NCBI GenBank assembly: GCA_003342895.1 | Contig: PTFA01000092.1 | Span: forward strand, 599,237 to 663,236 | Direction: 5' to 3' | Origin: Casuarius casuarius | Lineage: Eukaryota > Chordata > Aves > Casuariiformes > Casuariidae | Length of the DNA stretch: 64,000 nucleotides | In this document: in pieces, positions 32,721 through 45,860 of the stretch | Numbering within the stretch: the stretch's first letter is position 1 | Layout: every line of letters begins with the position of its first letter | The notes under the pieces: model-generated | The model's database searches: none | Told to the model about the DNA's origin: nothing | What the model saw: the letters and a program-made list of their open reading frames with translations, nothing else | Position numbers and translations under genes: made by a program

Positions 32721-35700
32721 GTTAAAGAAATACTGTAATTAGAATGGATAAATAAATACATGGCCAACTCAACACTAGAATCATGAACATTAGAAGTAGA
32801 GATGGGGAGGGGGAAAAATTCTGCCGCAGTAAGAAGGCAGCTTTCCAACCTGCCGAAAATATTTTGTAATCCCTTCAGCCTTTTGTCACCTTCAGTGTCG
32901 TATCTTGACGATACGTGAAGTGCTGTAGCATGCAGTATTTAAAGCAGTTTATCTATGATCTTATTTGTTTCCTTTCCTTTCCTTTTTTTTTTTTTAATAG
33001 CATGTATGGAGTTATGTTAAATGTCTGTGGTGTAATGTATTGAGTTGTCACAAAATAAGTGTGATGGAGACATTCTGCATTTTAAGCAGTGGTATTGGCC
33101 TAAAAATGAGATTTTAAAAAAGAAAACGTTTCACAGAAGCCACCATGCTTCCATACAGCTGAGCTGTTGAAGACCTTTAAAAGTTCATGGTTTTTCATGT
33201 GAATGCAACAAATCAATCCTTTTATTTGTCCTTCTTTTCCTGCATTGTTATCTAAGCAAGTTTACAAAGCCAAGAACCAAAAATGTCAGTACTGCAGAAC
33301 TAGATTTCTCCTTAATGCTGGTTTTCAGCTTAAATAAATCCACCTTGAAAAATAAAAAGGGAGAGTTTTCAATCTTTGAAGAGTAAATTGATGAACAGCT
33401 GTTTATGCTTAAGGGGATCTTCAGTGACAGTGTAACCACAAAAGTTAATTCGCCACAACCCCAAATATAAATAGGTTTATTTGGTGGTGGTCATGGTGGA
33501 CTTTAAACTTCAAGCACAATTCTGTTTTGGTTTGACTTTTTCCTGAAATTCTAAAGACCAAATAATGCAGCTTTTCTGAATGCATGAGAATCTTGAAGTG
33601 AAACCAATTAATCAGTTTTTATTGGCCAAGTAAATAAAATGCAGATGATAGGCAATAGCGTAAATGTAAAAAAGAAAAAAAAAAGATTTCTTAAAATGTG
33701 TTTGAATAATCTAACAATAGACAAATGGGGTATTACTTTTTGGGGTTTTTTCAGTTTTTGTTAACACAAAAGCTCTTTGATTTTCTCATGAACATCTCTA
33801 TGGAATACTTAAATAGCTTTTTAAGAACAAAACACCTTTCTTTGTGTTTATGTTGTATAATTTGCACATAGTCTTGCATTTAGACTTGTTTACATCAGTG
33901 TTTTTCTGTTCCTCAGAAAAACTATGGGAAAACTATTGAAAGGTTTCCTGTACTGTTTTGAAACCAAATCATTTTTGAATACTGCTCTTGAAACTGGATT
34001 ATTGAGATTTATGACAACATTTTAGTCAGCTGGTGAATTGCTGGTATATTTTGTTGTTAATAATCTTGCTTTAGATAATATTGAGTCAGGATCTAGAATA
34101 GCTACCAGTAAATCTACACTTGGCACTTTTAGCATTTATTTACAACCTCTTTAATTTTGATCTTCATGGTTTTATATCACATTGCCTCTACTGTCCTTTT
34201 TATCCCCCGTCTCCCCTTTTCATTTATCATCTATTTCTCTTGAGGAGTGATTTAAATCCTCCCATCCAATATTTTCTTTGAAGGTCTTTTATGCTGCTTT
34301 TTTTTACAAGGTCCAGGTGTTGCTTTTGAATGGGTTAAAGCACTGTGAGCGTATAAGATGACCACCTGAAAATGAAGGGGACCCTCCTGCCTGAGGAGGG
34401 CAAGGCATACTGCCATTTGGCTGGCCTAGGTTTGTAAAAGGTACAGTTTTTCTGGATAGTATCTGGATTAAAGGGGGGGAGAGGAATGTGAAAATCTGTC
34501 TGAATATATTTCATTCTGTCTTTCCATGGGCTGAAAATGATAGAGCACATAGTCTGATGTGAAACCCTGTTAAACATACCAGGTAGAAGAAAAGGTTCTT
34601 AACACAGTCTAAATACTAGGTGAGAGATGGTCACAAACTCAGACTTTCCCGTAGCAGTTGGTACAAGCACATTTGTTGCCTGCATGTGAGCTTGTTGCAG
34701 ATAGGTGTGCTTTTGATAACACATTGGGGTCCAAAAATCCAAAAAGAACTTTTAATTAACTGACCAGATTTAAGAAACAGTTGTTAAGTAAGTTCTTCCT
34801 TGTTTATAGTCCTTCAGACCTGAAACCTTGTGGTTTACTGGTTTACTTTTAACTTTTTGTATCAGGCAAAACTGTCTTGGGTGGTTTTGGGGACAGTCTT
34901 ATATGATTTGACTTGAGGTCCTTATTAATCAAAGTCTTTGACCCCTTGGAAGGAAAAGTAACTTTTAAGCTGGGAAAAATAACATCTCATGGGCTTGCCT
35001 TGTAGATTTTGTCTGAAGCCTGTTCTTAAAGTAGAATTCCACCCTTGAATATGCTTGAATATCTATGCAGACTTTATCCGCTAAAAACTCACTGGTCAAA
35101 ATTGCCCTTTTACCCCGTGCAAATGAGTCAATGTTCTTGGTAAAAATAAAGTGATAACTTTGTGGCTTTGTAAATCAGCATAGTTAGTAAGAGGGACTCA
35201 GCAGAAGGAGAAAAATGCTGTTTCCTTGTGTACTGCAGTCTGTAATACTCTACCGTTTCCATGTATTGGTCCAGATGTGTAACACAAAAGGGCAGGTGTT
35301 GCTCTGCCGGAGCAGCTGGGACTCGTCACGTCGGGGTCGGCTGGTGGCGTTCATTCCAAATCGGGTTCTATTTCTCAGTCACCCTGGGGTACTTCCCTGG
35401 ACTGGACGAGTCGGCGGGAGGTTGTGGCTTGGAAACTGAGCGCGCTAGGGACTTGTGTAACGTACCTTCAGGCCGTGGTGAGAGTCACTCTTACTCCGTT
35501 CCCCAGAAGCAGTGCAGTGTGAGGGAGCCCTACAGACTTCTGTGTACAGGCCGATATCAAAACTGAAATGTATGAAGCAAATGAAGGTTGGAGGTGATAC
35601 CTTTATCCGTGTTTTGCACTACTTGTGCAAAAGTTCAGGATAAATTTGCTGTTTTAAAAACAGACAAACAAACAATCCCCCCCCCTTCCAAAGCCCAACA

Positions 35701-38679
35701 TTTCAACCAGCAATTAGTTCTTCATTTACCAAGGCATGCATTTAAGAGATACTGCTTTCTTTTCAGCTGTTTCTGTGGTTGTGGGAATAGTAATTTAATC
35801 TGCATATTGTATATGCCCATACGATGTTAGGTGTTTCAAGGGAAACTACTCTGAGATCCCAATTACAAGAAATTAAGGGGGAAAATATGAATATGAGTAC
35901 CTTTTGAAACTGCTAAGTTTGCCCAGGTTAGTCTTAAACCTCTGAATTTAAGATTACTGTATACTAATGTGTTCTTGACTTTCTTTCCTTACTTCTCAAA
36001 CTGTGTAAGAAATAGTTATTTAAACAGTGTTTCTTTAAAACAAAAATTGTATAATCAGAAGATATGTAGGTTAATGCCCACTTTTTTCTTATGTCGTAAG
36101 TAAGGTACAAGTGTATCCTGGGGTTACACGAGTTGCACTTCTGTCTTTGAAAAATGGCCAAATTGAATTCCAGTGAATGCAAAATTGTACTGGAAATAAT
36201 GGTTAAAAATCTGGTGCTTATGATCAACCAGCATTTCTGAGCTTAAGTTTATGGAGCTGTGATGTCCCTGCCAGAGCTGAAATAGCATAACTTTACAGGC
36301 CTTAAAGCCTGGGTGAAAATACTTGTTACTGGCTTATATGCAGAATGTTTCCTTCCAAAATTAAACCTGAGCACTGTTGATCTGTTTGGTGTGTTGCCAG
36401 AATTAAAACTTGAGCTTTGATTTTTTTTTTTGTTTTTGTTTTTTTGTTTTGTTTTTTAAAAGCCACATCATCATTTTTACAAGTTACCTGAGAATCTCTG
36501 TTTAAGTAGTTCAGCCACTTCCATCTAGCTCATCGAACCTACTCGGCACCCATTTTCTTAACACTTGTAGCTCCTTGTTATTAGGAGGAGTTTATGGGAG
36601 CATCTGGTTTGGAGAGTTTCGTGGACTGATATCAAGGACCACTGATCTTATCCAAAAGTTTTGTTGTATGGAGAGCCATGGTATTTGTAACTTAGGATAA
36701 GTAAGGAAAGCTACTGCCTCCTTTCAAGGAATGTGTAGGTACCATGTCTTCTGACAGCAGCAAAGCTGTCTCAGAAGTAGCTGGTGCTGGGCTTGCTGTG
36801 CCCTGTCCTCCCTGTGCGTGGGGAATTCCCCAAACCCAATGTAGTACAACCAAGAATTCAATACTTCACTTGAAGTGAATGAAGGGGCGTCACACCTGTT
36901 AAATGCCAGTTTCATTTTGTTAGTAATATGTGTAGGAAGTTCTTAAATATTTATCTGTATATAAATTTGTTTATGTAAACATCAATGGCATCTGATATTG
37001 TGTAGATTTCTGCTAATTCCATGCAGGGATGTTTTAGAGCCATATTATCTTTTTAGTCTGATTTTTAGATTTGTAGTATTTTTAAACTGCTTTAGATATT
37101 AGTGCTCATAATGTTCTTGAAAATGTGATGCTCTTTGAAACGTATGTGTACACAGCCTACAATATGATTAGAAACACCTGCTTAGGAAGACGGCTTTAAC
37201 ACGGTACTAAGAAATACTGAGTCTTGCAACAGTGCTGTGGCGGGGGGGGCCTACAATTTTAAAAAACCCTTGATGTCGGAGCATATATGCATTACAGGTC
37301 TAACCAGGGCAGGAACCTGACAGAAAATATATTCCTATTCCATTTTTAAAATGGTTATGTTATGTGGTGTGGAGGGATGTGACTATGCTTTTTAGGGGGC
37401 TGATCTTTGAGCATTTGTAATGTACACAGTCCTTGGGAGAGGTACCTGTTTTCTTATCTAGTTTGTGCCCTTTGTCTGGTGCCCTTCAGTGTTCTTGACA
37501 TTTCCAGAAAACTTAGGAAATGCATTTGTGCTGCAGTTTTTTTTCTACCCAATGCAACTGGATATTGGCTTACTGTTTAACAGGAGATTCTTGCTAGGTA
37601 GTCAGGTAGGCTTTTGCCACTTGGCAGCCCCTGCCTCACGTTAATAATTCTGGATGCTGTTTAAATCTGCATTAATCTTAGAATCAGAGCGCTGAAACAT
37701 ACCCCCCCCCATGCAAATGTTTATAGTGTAAGGTTGGTATAAACTTAACTTGCTTTGTCATTTGATGCCGCTTCTCTGTATTATAGTGGAAATCATCTAG
37801 TTTGTAGTATATCATTATGCCAACAACTGCTTAAAATATCTTGAAAGAAGTATAATTGATAGCTAACAAAATGGCAGGTAATTTGTCAGTGTTCAAGTCC
37901 TGCAAGAACTATGGTCTGCTCTACGTACTGTATTTGGAGATTTAAGTGCTATCTGAGACTTTGCAAGACTGAAATTCCCATTTCATTCCAAGAAGGTGCT
38001 TTCTTTAGAAGAAGAAACTGTGTAAGGGAAGCTTTCTGTTGTTTTTGTTTGCACAAGCCAAACTCCATAAATCTGGAAGACATACCTTTATTTGAAAATA
38101 AAATGCCAATGTTACATGTACAGTTAATTTTGTTGTTAGAAGGAGAGATGCTGGGAATTATTGGTGGCTATATATATGTATAGAGGAAGCTCTTACACAA
38201 AATGGCTATCCATTCTTGAGTGCTGTTGTCTTCTCTGCTCCCTTTCCCCCACAGCCAGCAATGTGGGTGTATTCTCGTAGTTTGTGAATGGTTGCTTATA
38301 TTCTGTGTACAGCAATGGCTTCCAGAAAATGTAGCGATCTACCTGATTCCTGCCAACTGCCCTGTCCCGTGAGGGTGGAGCTGGGATTTACCTGTTTCAA
38401 CTCTCCTATAGAGGAAAGAAATGACACCCAACAGTAGCAAGGAGGGTAAGGGCGATCTCTGGAATAACTTTGGCTTGCATGGGCTGGTATGTGGGGGGGG
38501 ACAGTAAATATGGTCAATGTGCTAATCACTAAAGGCGTAATAGAATACATTGAATAGAATACATTGATGTGTTTTTTTTCCTATACTGGTTTTAACTACT
38601 TTGTACTCTACAAAGTGGGACTCGGTGACTTCACAAAGCAAGGTCCAAACCTGTGCTGTAGGTTTTGGATTGCAACATC

Positions 38680-38725
38680 ATGTGTGTGTATGTATGTATA
38701 TATGCACATATGTATATATTTATAC
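38680..38725. repeat. (TG)/(TATG)/(TA) microsatellite
   Basis: An imperfect alternating purine-pyrimidine run in the presumed DNAJC5 3' UTR. Confidence 0.8.
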
Positions 38726-40028
38726 AACAGGTGTGCACCTAGTACTTGCTGCTGTTTTTTCTTTGGTGGTAAAACATGAAATTTGGCTCAAAGTACTTCT
38801 ATGAACTCTCAGACAGAAAAGCCGAAGGTGTGAGTTTCGTGTGTCCAGAATTGTGCTTTCTCCTTTCAGCTGCAGGAAAAAACAAACAAGATTTGTCAGT
38901 TTAAATGACCGATGAAGGAAATGGTGAAAGGATCCTGTTGTATAAATAAATAGGTAGTACTAGTGAGAGAGCTGTGCTGTTTGAAAAGGGAAAATCAATC
39001 TTCTACTCAAGCGGATTCCTAAAGTCTTCCCTCCTTGCTAGTGAGAATTTAAACTTGAATCATGTGATGCATTTGCACAGTCTGGTCCAGTTATTCAATT
39101 TATAGTGCTTACAGGTTGGATTCATAAGACTTGGAGTTATTGCAAGTCATAAAACTAAAGTTAGCTGATGATTTGCATAAAGGCAAAAAGATTGTGGCCA
39201 ACGTACGTGTATGTACCACCAAATTACTTCTAGTCATATTGGGTAGAGAATGCAGCTGGCCCTAGTTGGGCCCTATGTTCCAGAAGCTGTTGCCTAACAT
39301 ACAAAACACACATGGGTTTTCTGCTTAATGGCAATCAGCAGAAATGGGGAAATATATGGGGGATTCCTTTTATTACTTACATGTTTGAAGTTATATTTGT
39401 GTCTGTTACAGTAGATGAACTTTGAAGTTTGCCAAGTTCAAAACACTTGCTGTTTCCTTGTTTGGATGTGTGCCACTTAAGCCAGTTGCTGTCATTCCTT
39501 CCTTCCACTGCATCCCCACCTTCTCCCCCTTTTGGGNGCTGGGTGTGGATTATTTGGTTTGCGTTATCACAGACATCCAAGGCAGTTTAGGTTAATTTTG
39601 CATGTGAGCAAGGCCCTGAAATAAGTAATTCATTATGGGGTTTTGTTATATTGGCCTCTTTATGAAGCCTGTGGGAGCTGAAGATGTAATGAGAGAATGC
39701 GTTTTGCATTTGCACTGGACTTCAGCTCCGGTGGGGCGGGAGGGGGTGGGGAGGGAAGCCCATGTTTAAAAAAATGTTAGCCGTTGTAAAAACAATCAAA
39801 GTATAAATGCATCTGAAAAGCAATTATAATATAGACATATATATATTTTGTTATGTTACTAAAGGACCACACTTCGAATTGTATGTAAGTAAATGTGGCT
39901 GTCTGAACTTTGTGGATTGTAACACTCGATACTACTGAGCTCCTGTACATACACGCAGTTACAGCAGAAGGAATTATTTTATGTTTTAGCATGGTAATTT
40001 GTGTATTGTATGTCTGAATATAAACTAA

Positions 40029-40093
40029 AATAAAGATTGCTAAGTTATCTGAAACCACTGTTGTAAAATAAATGTTTTCAATGCGGAAATAAA
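40029..40093 (+). terminator. DNAJC5: Cluster of three poly(A) signals at the DNAJC5 3' end
   Basis: AATAAA occurs at 40029-40034, 40067-40072 and 40088-40093. The spacing allows several closely placed cleavage sites around 40050-40115. The AT-rich character of the UTR ends here. Confidence 0.7.
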
Positions 40094-40110
40094 CATGGGC
40101 TTTTTCTTTC

Positions 40111-43100
40111 CTTATTTGTACACTTGAACTCGTCACGAAAACGAGCACCTGCGTGGCCGGCTGCCTGAAGGACCTGGTGAGGCAGGGTTTTGCTTTGAGG
40201 TGGGNGACCTCAAAGAGGTCGGATGGTTTGTCTTCATCAATGGCTTTTGAACTGGACCCTTCTTCCCCCCTCTCCTTTACACCTGGNTCTTGGAGCCCCT
40301 GGTTCTGAGCGCTAAAGGCCAAAGACCTGAAATATGTAATGGGCTGCTTGACTTCCTGCCAAAAGCAAGTGTTGTAGGGATCCTGAATTTATGAAATAGG
40401 CATAATAATTTCTGGAAATGTGGGAAGAGTGAAACCGTGTAGAAATGACCAAACTTTACATGAACTCAGAATCATGTAAATTCAGGAAGTTTACTAAGAT
40501 TGCTGCAATTCTGAAAGGGAAGCTGGTATATGTGCAGCACAGCACTGACATGTACTTGGCAGTATGTATTTTCAATTAGTTCTGTACGTGAGCTCAGATG
40601 AGGAAATAGTTAACCCTATCACCCTATATNCTTTGAGTAAAATTGGTTTTACTGTACCTTGTGCGTCTTTGCAATCCTNTGTTTTTTCCCTGCTGATGCT
40701 TGGTATCCGTAATGTGCAGAAAGGATTGTTTGGGAAGGTGGTGGTGGAGAGAGATGTCCTTTCCGTATTAGGTGTTTCCTCCCTATTGCAGTGTTCAGTG
40801 CATTTCTGTCTTTTAATGTATTCCTATGGTGTGTATGAGAGAAAGGGCTGTCATTCCAGTTTCACTGATGGTGATGTGAGACAAAAGGGCTANAGAGCTT
40901 TTCAGGCTTGGAGGGCGTCTGCCAGGGTAGACGATCTAACCCATGTCTCGCTTGTCTTAGGGCTGCTGGTTTACTTTTTTGCTTTTTAGACTTCTCCTGT
41001 TAAAACCTTGAATAATTGTGCAGGAGTGAAGTGTATCCTACAATCGCAAGCCTTTTCTCCATTCCTACTAGTGACNGAAATGCCAGGTTTCCCTTTTACT
41101 GTCAACTGTGCTGCGTTTCTCAAGTTGTCTGTGTTGCAGAACTACCAAATAGGCCTGCTTGAGTAAGGATTTGTCCTACCAAAGACTTGAAGTTGGCGTT
41201 TCCCTGTCTGGAGGCATACGCCTGGGTTACATGCAAAGCAGCGACAAATACTTAATATTTTTAAAGCTTAATCACTGAGCAGAAGTGCACGGTACTCTGA
41301 CTGTGAAATCAGGCTCATTTCCCTTATCCTCTTGAGATTGATAGGAACCGAAATGTAACACTAGAGAGAAATAGCTTCAGCTATCAAATTCCTGGGGCCT
41401 TAAAGAGAGGCAGAAACAGAGCTCTGGAGACCAGCGAGCCAGCAGCCGCGTCTAGCGTGCAACGTGGGTGACGGGCTGCTTCCCTCTCGCGTGCCGTGCG
41501 CTGTCGTAGCACCGCGGCCGACGGCCAAGCAGGGACAGGCTGAGCAACGNTGCCTCGTTGTGCTGCCTCGTGGTTTGAGTTGAGTGTGGTCTGGCCTCTG
41601 TTAGCGTTGTCACCTCTACCCGCGTGGAATACAAATCTTTTCTAGAAAATCACCGCACAATGGACAACTTGGAGGCAGCTTATCTGCCCGCTTTGGAGAT
41701 GTTCGCCCACGGTAATCCTGTCTCGCCCACACAACCTCTGCTGGCAATGAAAACTGGCTGGGCAATGCATGAGTGAATTAAACGAGAGGGAGAATACTCC
41801 GAACCGTCCTCTGCATCGGCCGCCGGCAGCCCCGCTGGATGTGCTGAAAGGAAGTGAATCTGTTGAACTTTTCTCCGCAGNTTCCTTTAAGAGAACAACT
41901 GTTGCCTTGACAGTCCAAATAGGGACCTGAATATCCTAATTTGCCCTCCCAGTCTTCAGTGAAGGCTTTCCCTCTTACAGCCGGGAGTGCATTGGAGTCC
42001 CCATACCGATGCCCTCCGCCTCCGCGGTTGAGATGCCTCCTCAGAAGATCTCGTTTCTCCAGTCAGTTACCACAAACCAGGAGCTGAGGCCTCTGCTGTT
42101 AACGGCTGCTATAATGGTGTTCTCCGAAAATGTGCAAAACTACTATTGCAAGAGACGCTGACTGGGGAGACTCGCAAACGGAGGAGCCCCATGCCGGGCC
42201 ACGGTGCGGTCACCAGCTCCAGGTAGCACCACGGCACCAGGGCTGTGCTGGGGAAGCCGCTGGTATCCCGAGCTCTGGAAGTGCTGGGTGACGTTCTGTC
42301 CCTAAATTTTAGCTCTTAAAAGCAAGAGGGATAAAAGTCNGAACACGGCGGATACCTGGGATGTAAATTTATTGTTGCCGAGTGTTAGGAGAAATGGTCC
42401 TAGCGCGTCCACGGAAGGGGCCCACCACACACTTCGAAGATCTGTTTACAGCAAAAACTTCACTTTCTAAGAAGCTTGCATCATCTGCGCCTGTTTTACT
42501 CTTTACTGCTCAAGTGGAGACACAGAAGTAAAGACAAGCAGAAGACGTGCCAAAGGCTGTTACGGGACTTGATTCGGAGCCAAGGTGAGAATTCACACAA
42601 CATAAATCTGGAGCTNTGAGCTCTCTGCCTGAACCTCTAAACCAGCATCTGTGACGGCTGAAGCGTTACTGCTAGTGTCAGTAAGACCACCTTACAGTAG
42701 CAGCTTTCATTATCCATACGGCTTTCCTGGAGATCACAGTAACTTTGAGGAGTTCTTCCCCCATTTGACAGAAGTTAGCTGGAAGAAGGTAAGTACAAAA
42801 CATTAACNTTTCAACTCGGAGCACGCTTTCTGCTCTCGGTGCCAAGGCTTTTCCCTGGTTCACGGGTATGGACTCAGCCTAGCTGGGGGTCAGGCCTGTC
42901 CTTATTCCAACCCTTTTCATCACCTGCCTTGAAGCTATCAAGCATCTGGTGTCTCCACTTTGTCCCACGCTCCAGTCCTTGACTCCTTTTAAAAGTACAT
43001 CCTCCTCTCGGCTTGCCTCCTTGCCTGGTAGGATTTGTGGCTTCTAGAACTTCCTTAAATAATCTCGCAGGAATTTTCAAGCCAGCCGAATAACATACGC

Positions 43101-43900
43101 CTACAGGTAGCCGACGAAGATCTCTGTTTCAGCCTCGAGGAATCGCCCCGGGGTTGGCAGGGAGGTTTTGCTGCCTGTCCTGCTGCCTGCACAGACTTGG
43201 GGTCTGCAGCCTCCAGAGGAACCTGAAGGTCGAAAACATCGTCGGCATCTCCAAGCAGGAGTCGGCGGATGCTCCGACAGGTTTGTTCCTTGGCTTTCGG
43301 GCACTGCAACCGTTCTCTTTGCTGAGTTCCTCGGGAGGAATTTCGGTCCTTCTTTGCTCCGTGCACAGCTCCCGACGACCTGCCCTCGCTTTGCAGGACT
43401 CGTCTCCCTGGGGTTGGCTCTCCTCTGACACGCGGTCCCCTCGTGCCACNGGTGAACCCTGCTCTGGCTGCGGGGCACTTGGGTGGCTTTGGGCACCAGT
43501 GCTGAGAACCGAGAAAGGATTCCCGTCCTGCTCGTCCCTGCTGTTGTAGGANTTGTCCATACGTATGGCTGGGGACAGCGTCTAGAGGGAGCACAGGCAG
43601 GGCGGGCGAAGCGTGGGGAGCAAAATACTCCAGCTCATGGCCCGAGGTCACTCGACAAAGTCAGAAGCAGCAACCGGTGTTGTGCCCCTGCCAGGCACCG
43701 GTGACCCACAGCCTGGATCTGTAAAAGCGGTCCGGGGCCCGGCTGCAGGAAGGGCTTTTCCTGGGGCCCTGGGTTTCCAGGAGGGTTTGCAGCCAGCGGC
43801 ACCTCCCCAGCTCGGCTGCAGCTGTGCTCCCTGTTTGTCGAGAACGGGGTGGGTGGGGGGGCACCCAAAGACAGTCCTGGTGTTCCCTCCCTCCTCCCGT
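40111..43900. other. Intergenic stretch, rising GC, many single N
   Basis: No gene was recognised. The first part is mixed in composition; GC and CpG rise from about 41.4 kb. Isolated single N bases occur roughly every few hundred bases. Overlapping open frames at 43055-43700 on both strands are GC-driven and resemble no known protein. Confidence 0.6.
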
Positions 43901-43930
43901 GTTTGCTCTTGTTCTCTCTTCGTTCAGCTC

Positions 43931-44097
43931 CAGGCCTCTGTTAAAGGCCAAACCCCCCAGCTGCGGGGAGCGCAAGGAAGAGACGCTCAGCATCTACTGC
44001 GTGATGGGCAAGGTGCCACCCGCTCCCTCCGCGGGGGCTTCGGGAGCCCGAGGAGTACGAGGCCGCTTCCCTGGTGAACATCCACACGCTGCAGAAG
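43931..44097 (+). CDS. Possible exon of an unidentified + strand gene
   Basis: A tract begins after an AG at about 43929-43930 and ends at a donor AAG/GTTGGT at 44097/44098. Its last part can be read as EPEEYEAASLVNIHTLQK, phase 0, which joins in frame to the better candidate exon at 44225. The frame over the first part (ending LSIYCVMGKV) is different, so a frameshift between them, an extra junction or a chance reading must be assumed. No protein family was recognised. The single N bases nearby show the local sequence quality is modest. Confidence 0.25.
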
Positions 44098-44224
44098 GTT
44101 GGTACCTCCTGGGCAGTCCCGNTCCGGTGGGAGCTGCTGCTGATGGTCACACCGGCCATTTTGGGGACCGCTTTGTGCTCAGCGGATGGCGATGTGACCT
44201 TGTCTNCCTCCTCCTTGTCTACAG

Positions 44225-44320
44225 GCTGAGCTGACGGGTGGGATCGGAGCCCTNGCTGCTGCCAGTGGTGGGATCCAGGCCTTCACCGGTCATCTCCAGG
44301 GTACCCGCAAGAGCGCCGAG
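44225..44320 (+). CDS. Candidate 96-nt coding exon, unidentified gene
   Basis: A pyrimidine-rich tract and acceptor (TCCTTGTCTACAG, ending at 44224) precede exactly 32 open codons that end at a donor GAG/GTAACA. The reading begins AELTGGIGALAAASGGIQAF (one N in a four-fold degenerate position) and continues TGHLQGTRKSAE. The length is a multiple of three and both ends are phase 0, matching the end of the segment before it. The small, Gly/Ala-rich sequence fits no family I can name. It is more exon-like than the many GC-driven frames around it, but it could still be chance or part of a decayed gene. Confidence 0.35.
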
Positions 44321-45860
44321 GTAACACCTGAAGCTTCTCAGGATCCTTGTTGGGATGCAGCATTGGCTTTTAAGTCTATCCTGTAACAGCTGCTGGCTCA
44401 GAAGCAGCANTTCGGTCCCAGATGGTTGGAAACGCCTGCTCTTGGCATAGATCATTTTTCCCCTCTNCTGCTGCACCTGGGGATGAGCAGGAATGGCCGT
44501 GGCTTGGGGCACCTGGAGGGCTGACAGTCCCCTGGCAGGGCCCTGCCGTGAAATCTGCGTTACGTCCTCCCCGTGACCCGGGGGCTGGTGGCTGGATGGG
44601 CGCGGGGTGGCTGCGGTTCGGTGGGAAAGGGCGTCACATCCCGTCGTTAGAGACCTCCCAGCCGTGATGCTCACGGGCCAGGCAGGGAGAGAGCTCAGCA
44701 GTTTAGGTAAACAGCATTTTCTATTGGAGAATTTAGTTTATTTTCTATTGATTGTTTCCCCCTCGTAACAGAACTAACACTATTTACACGTCACTTTGGG
44801 GTTTGTATCATGGATTACTTGTGTATATGAATTTCAGCTTCAGGATGAAACCTCGTACCTAAATACGGGCGTTCCTCGTGGGACAGCGTTCTGCTTTTCA
44901 CTGAGCCGTACAAAGCAGTGGAGTTTGCTTTCATGACTACACCCCCTGCCCCCTATGTACCTCGGATTTTCCTTCGCTTTGAAATGCTGAACACAAGTGC
45001 GCAATGGCCCGCTGTTGGGATTAATGAAGGATGTTCTGCCTCTGNGCTGCTGCCCCTGAGTTGCAATGTGTCCTTGGCTCGTCCCAGTCAGCAGAAGCTG
45101 GCGATTGCGCTGTGACCTTGGACTGGGACAACNCGGGATGCAGAAGCAGGCTCTGCGNGGACNTCTGACNGNGNGTGTGCCATCCTCGGGGGACATCACG
45201 TCGCAAAGGGTCCCCGCGAGCAGGAGGAGAAGACCNGGCACCTCGCGTCCCTCNCCAGGCTGAACGGGGACCGCACCGNGCTGTCCTCGTGGGGGGGACG
45301 CACCGGGAGCNGAGGGGCCCCGCTCGGGCGTCCTGCTGCAAGACAAACCTCGGGAGCGTCGCTTCCNGGGCTGGAAGCCCTGCGGGACGGGCTGCTGCAA
45401 GCACAGAGCCGCCTTGGCGGGATGAACGGGTGAGGCCGNGCGTCGGTGCGGGGCGTGACGGGGACAGCGGCATGAGGAGGGACCCTGCCAGGAGCCCTCG
45501 CTGCTTAGCAGTGGGGCAGTTGTAATGCTCTTGGGGCTGCCACGTGCCGTCAGGAAAGCTGCTATACAGATGCTGCTCTTCTGAGAGAGCCCAGGAGCTC
45601 ATTAAACATTGTCCCACCCCCAGCTGCATGACATTAAAAGGTGCAGACCTGCTGCAATGCCCTGAAGTGTCGTATTTCTCATACATTTGCTGAGATATTT
45701 GAGATGGAAAAGCCCCATCCAGGTCATTGGGCTCATGTCCCAGCCTGGGGGGCTCCTAGGAAACGCTGTTTGTAGAAGCTGGCTGTCATTCCTGCCTGCA
45801 GGTCCCCCGGAGCATCCTCCGGGGCTGCTCTGGCCGGGGAGCTGCGCCTTGCTGGCGCCG
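44321..45860. other. GC-rich stretch with unassigned coding-like fragments
   Basis: No gene can be assigned. A segment at 44837-45000 after an AG acceptor has two partially open + strand frames, including TEPYKAVEFAFMTTPPAPYV, which looks protein-like but has no clear splice donor and needs a frame change. N bases are dense at 45046-45440, so frames there are unreliable. Confidence 0.4.

Larger units (their letters stand above)
32721..40110 (+). other. DNAJC5: DNAJC5 3' UTR (about 7.4 kb, inferred)
   Basis: After the stop codon there is no recognisable gene for over 7 kb. The DNA stays AT-rich and T-rich and ends at three AATAAA signals packed into 65 bases, after which composition turns GC-rich. 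This fits one very long 3' UTR, in line with the several-kilobase 3' UTR known for mammalian DNAJC5. Internal AATAAA sites (for example 32751, 33333 and around 35145) could give shorter forms. Extent beyond the first kilobases is inferred. Confidence 0.65.

Noticed and set aside
43055..43704. Overlapping open frames up to 198 codons on both strands
   Set aside because: Multiple mutually overlapping frames with N bases and no splice-site or motif support.
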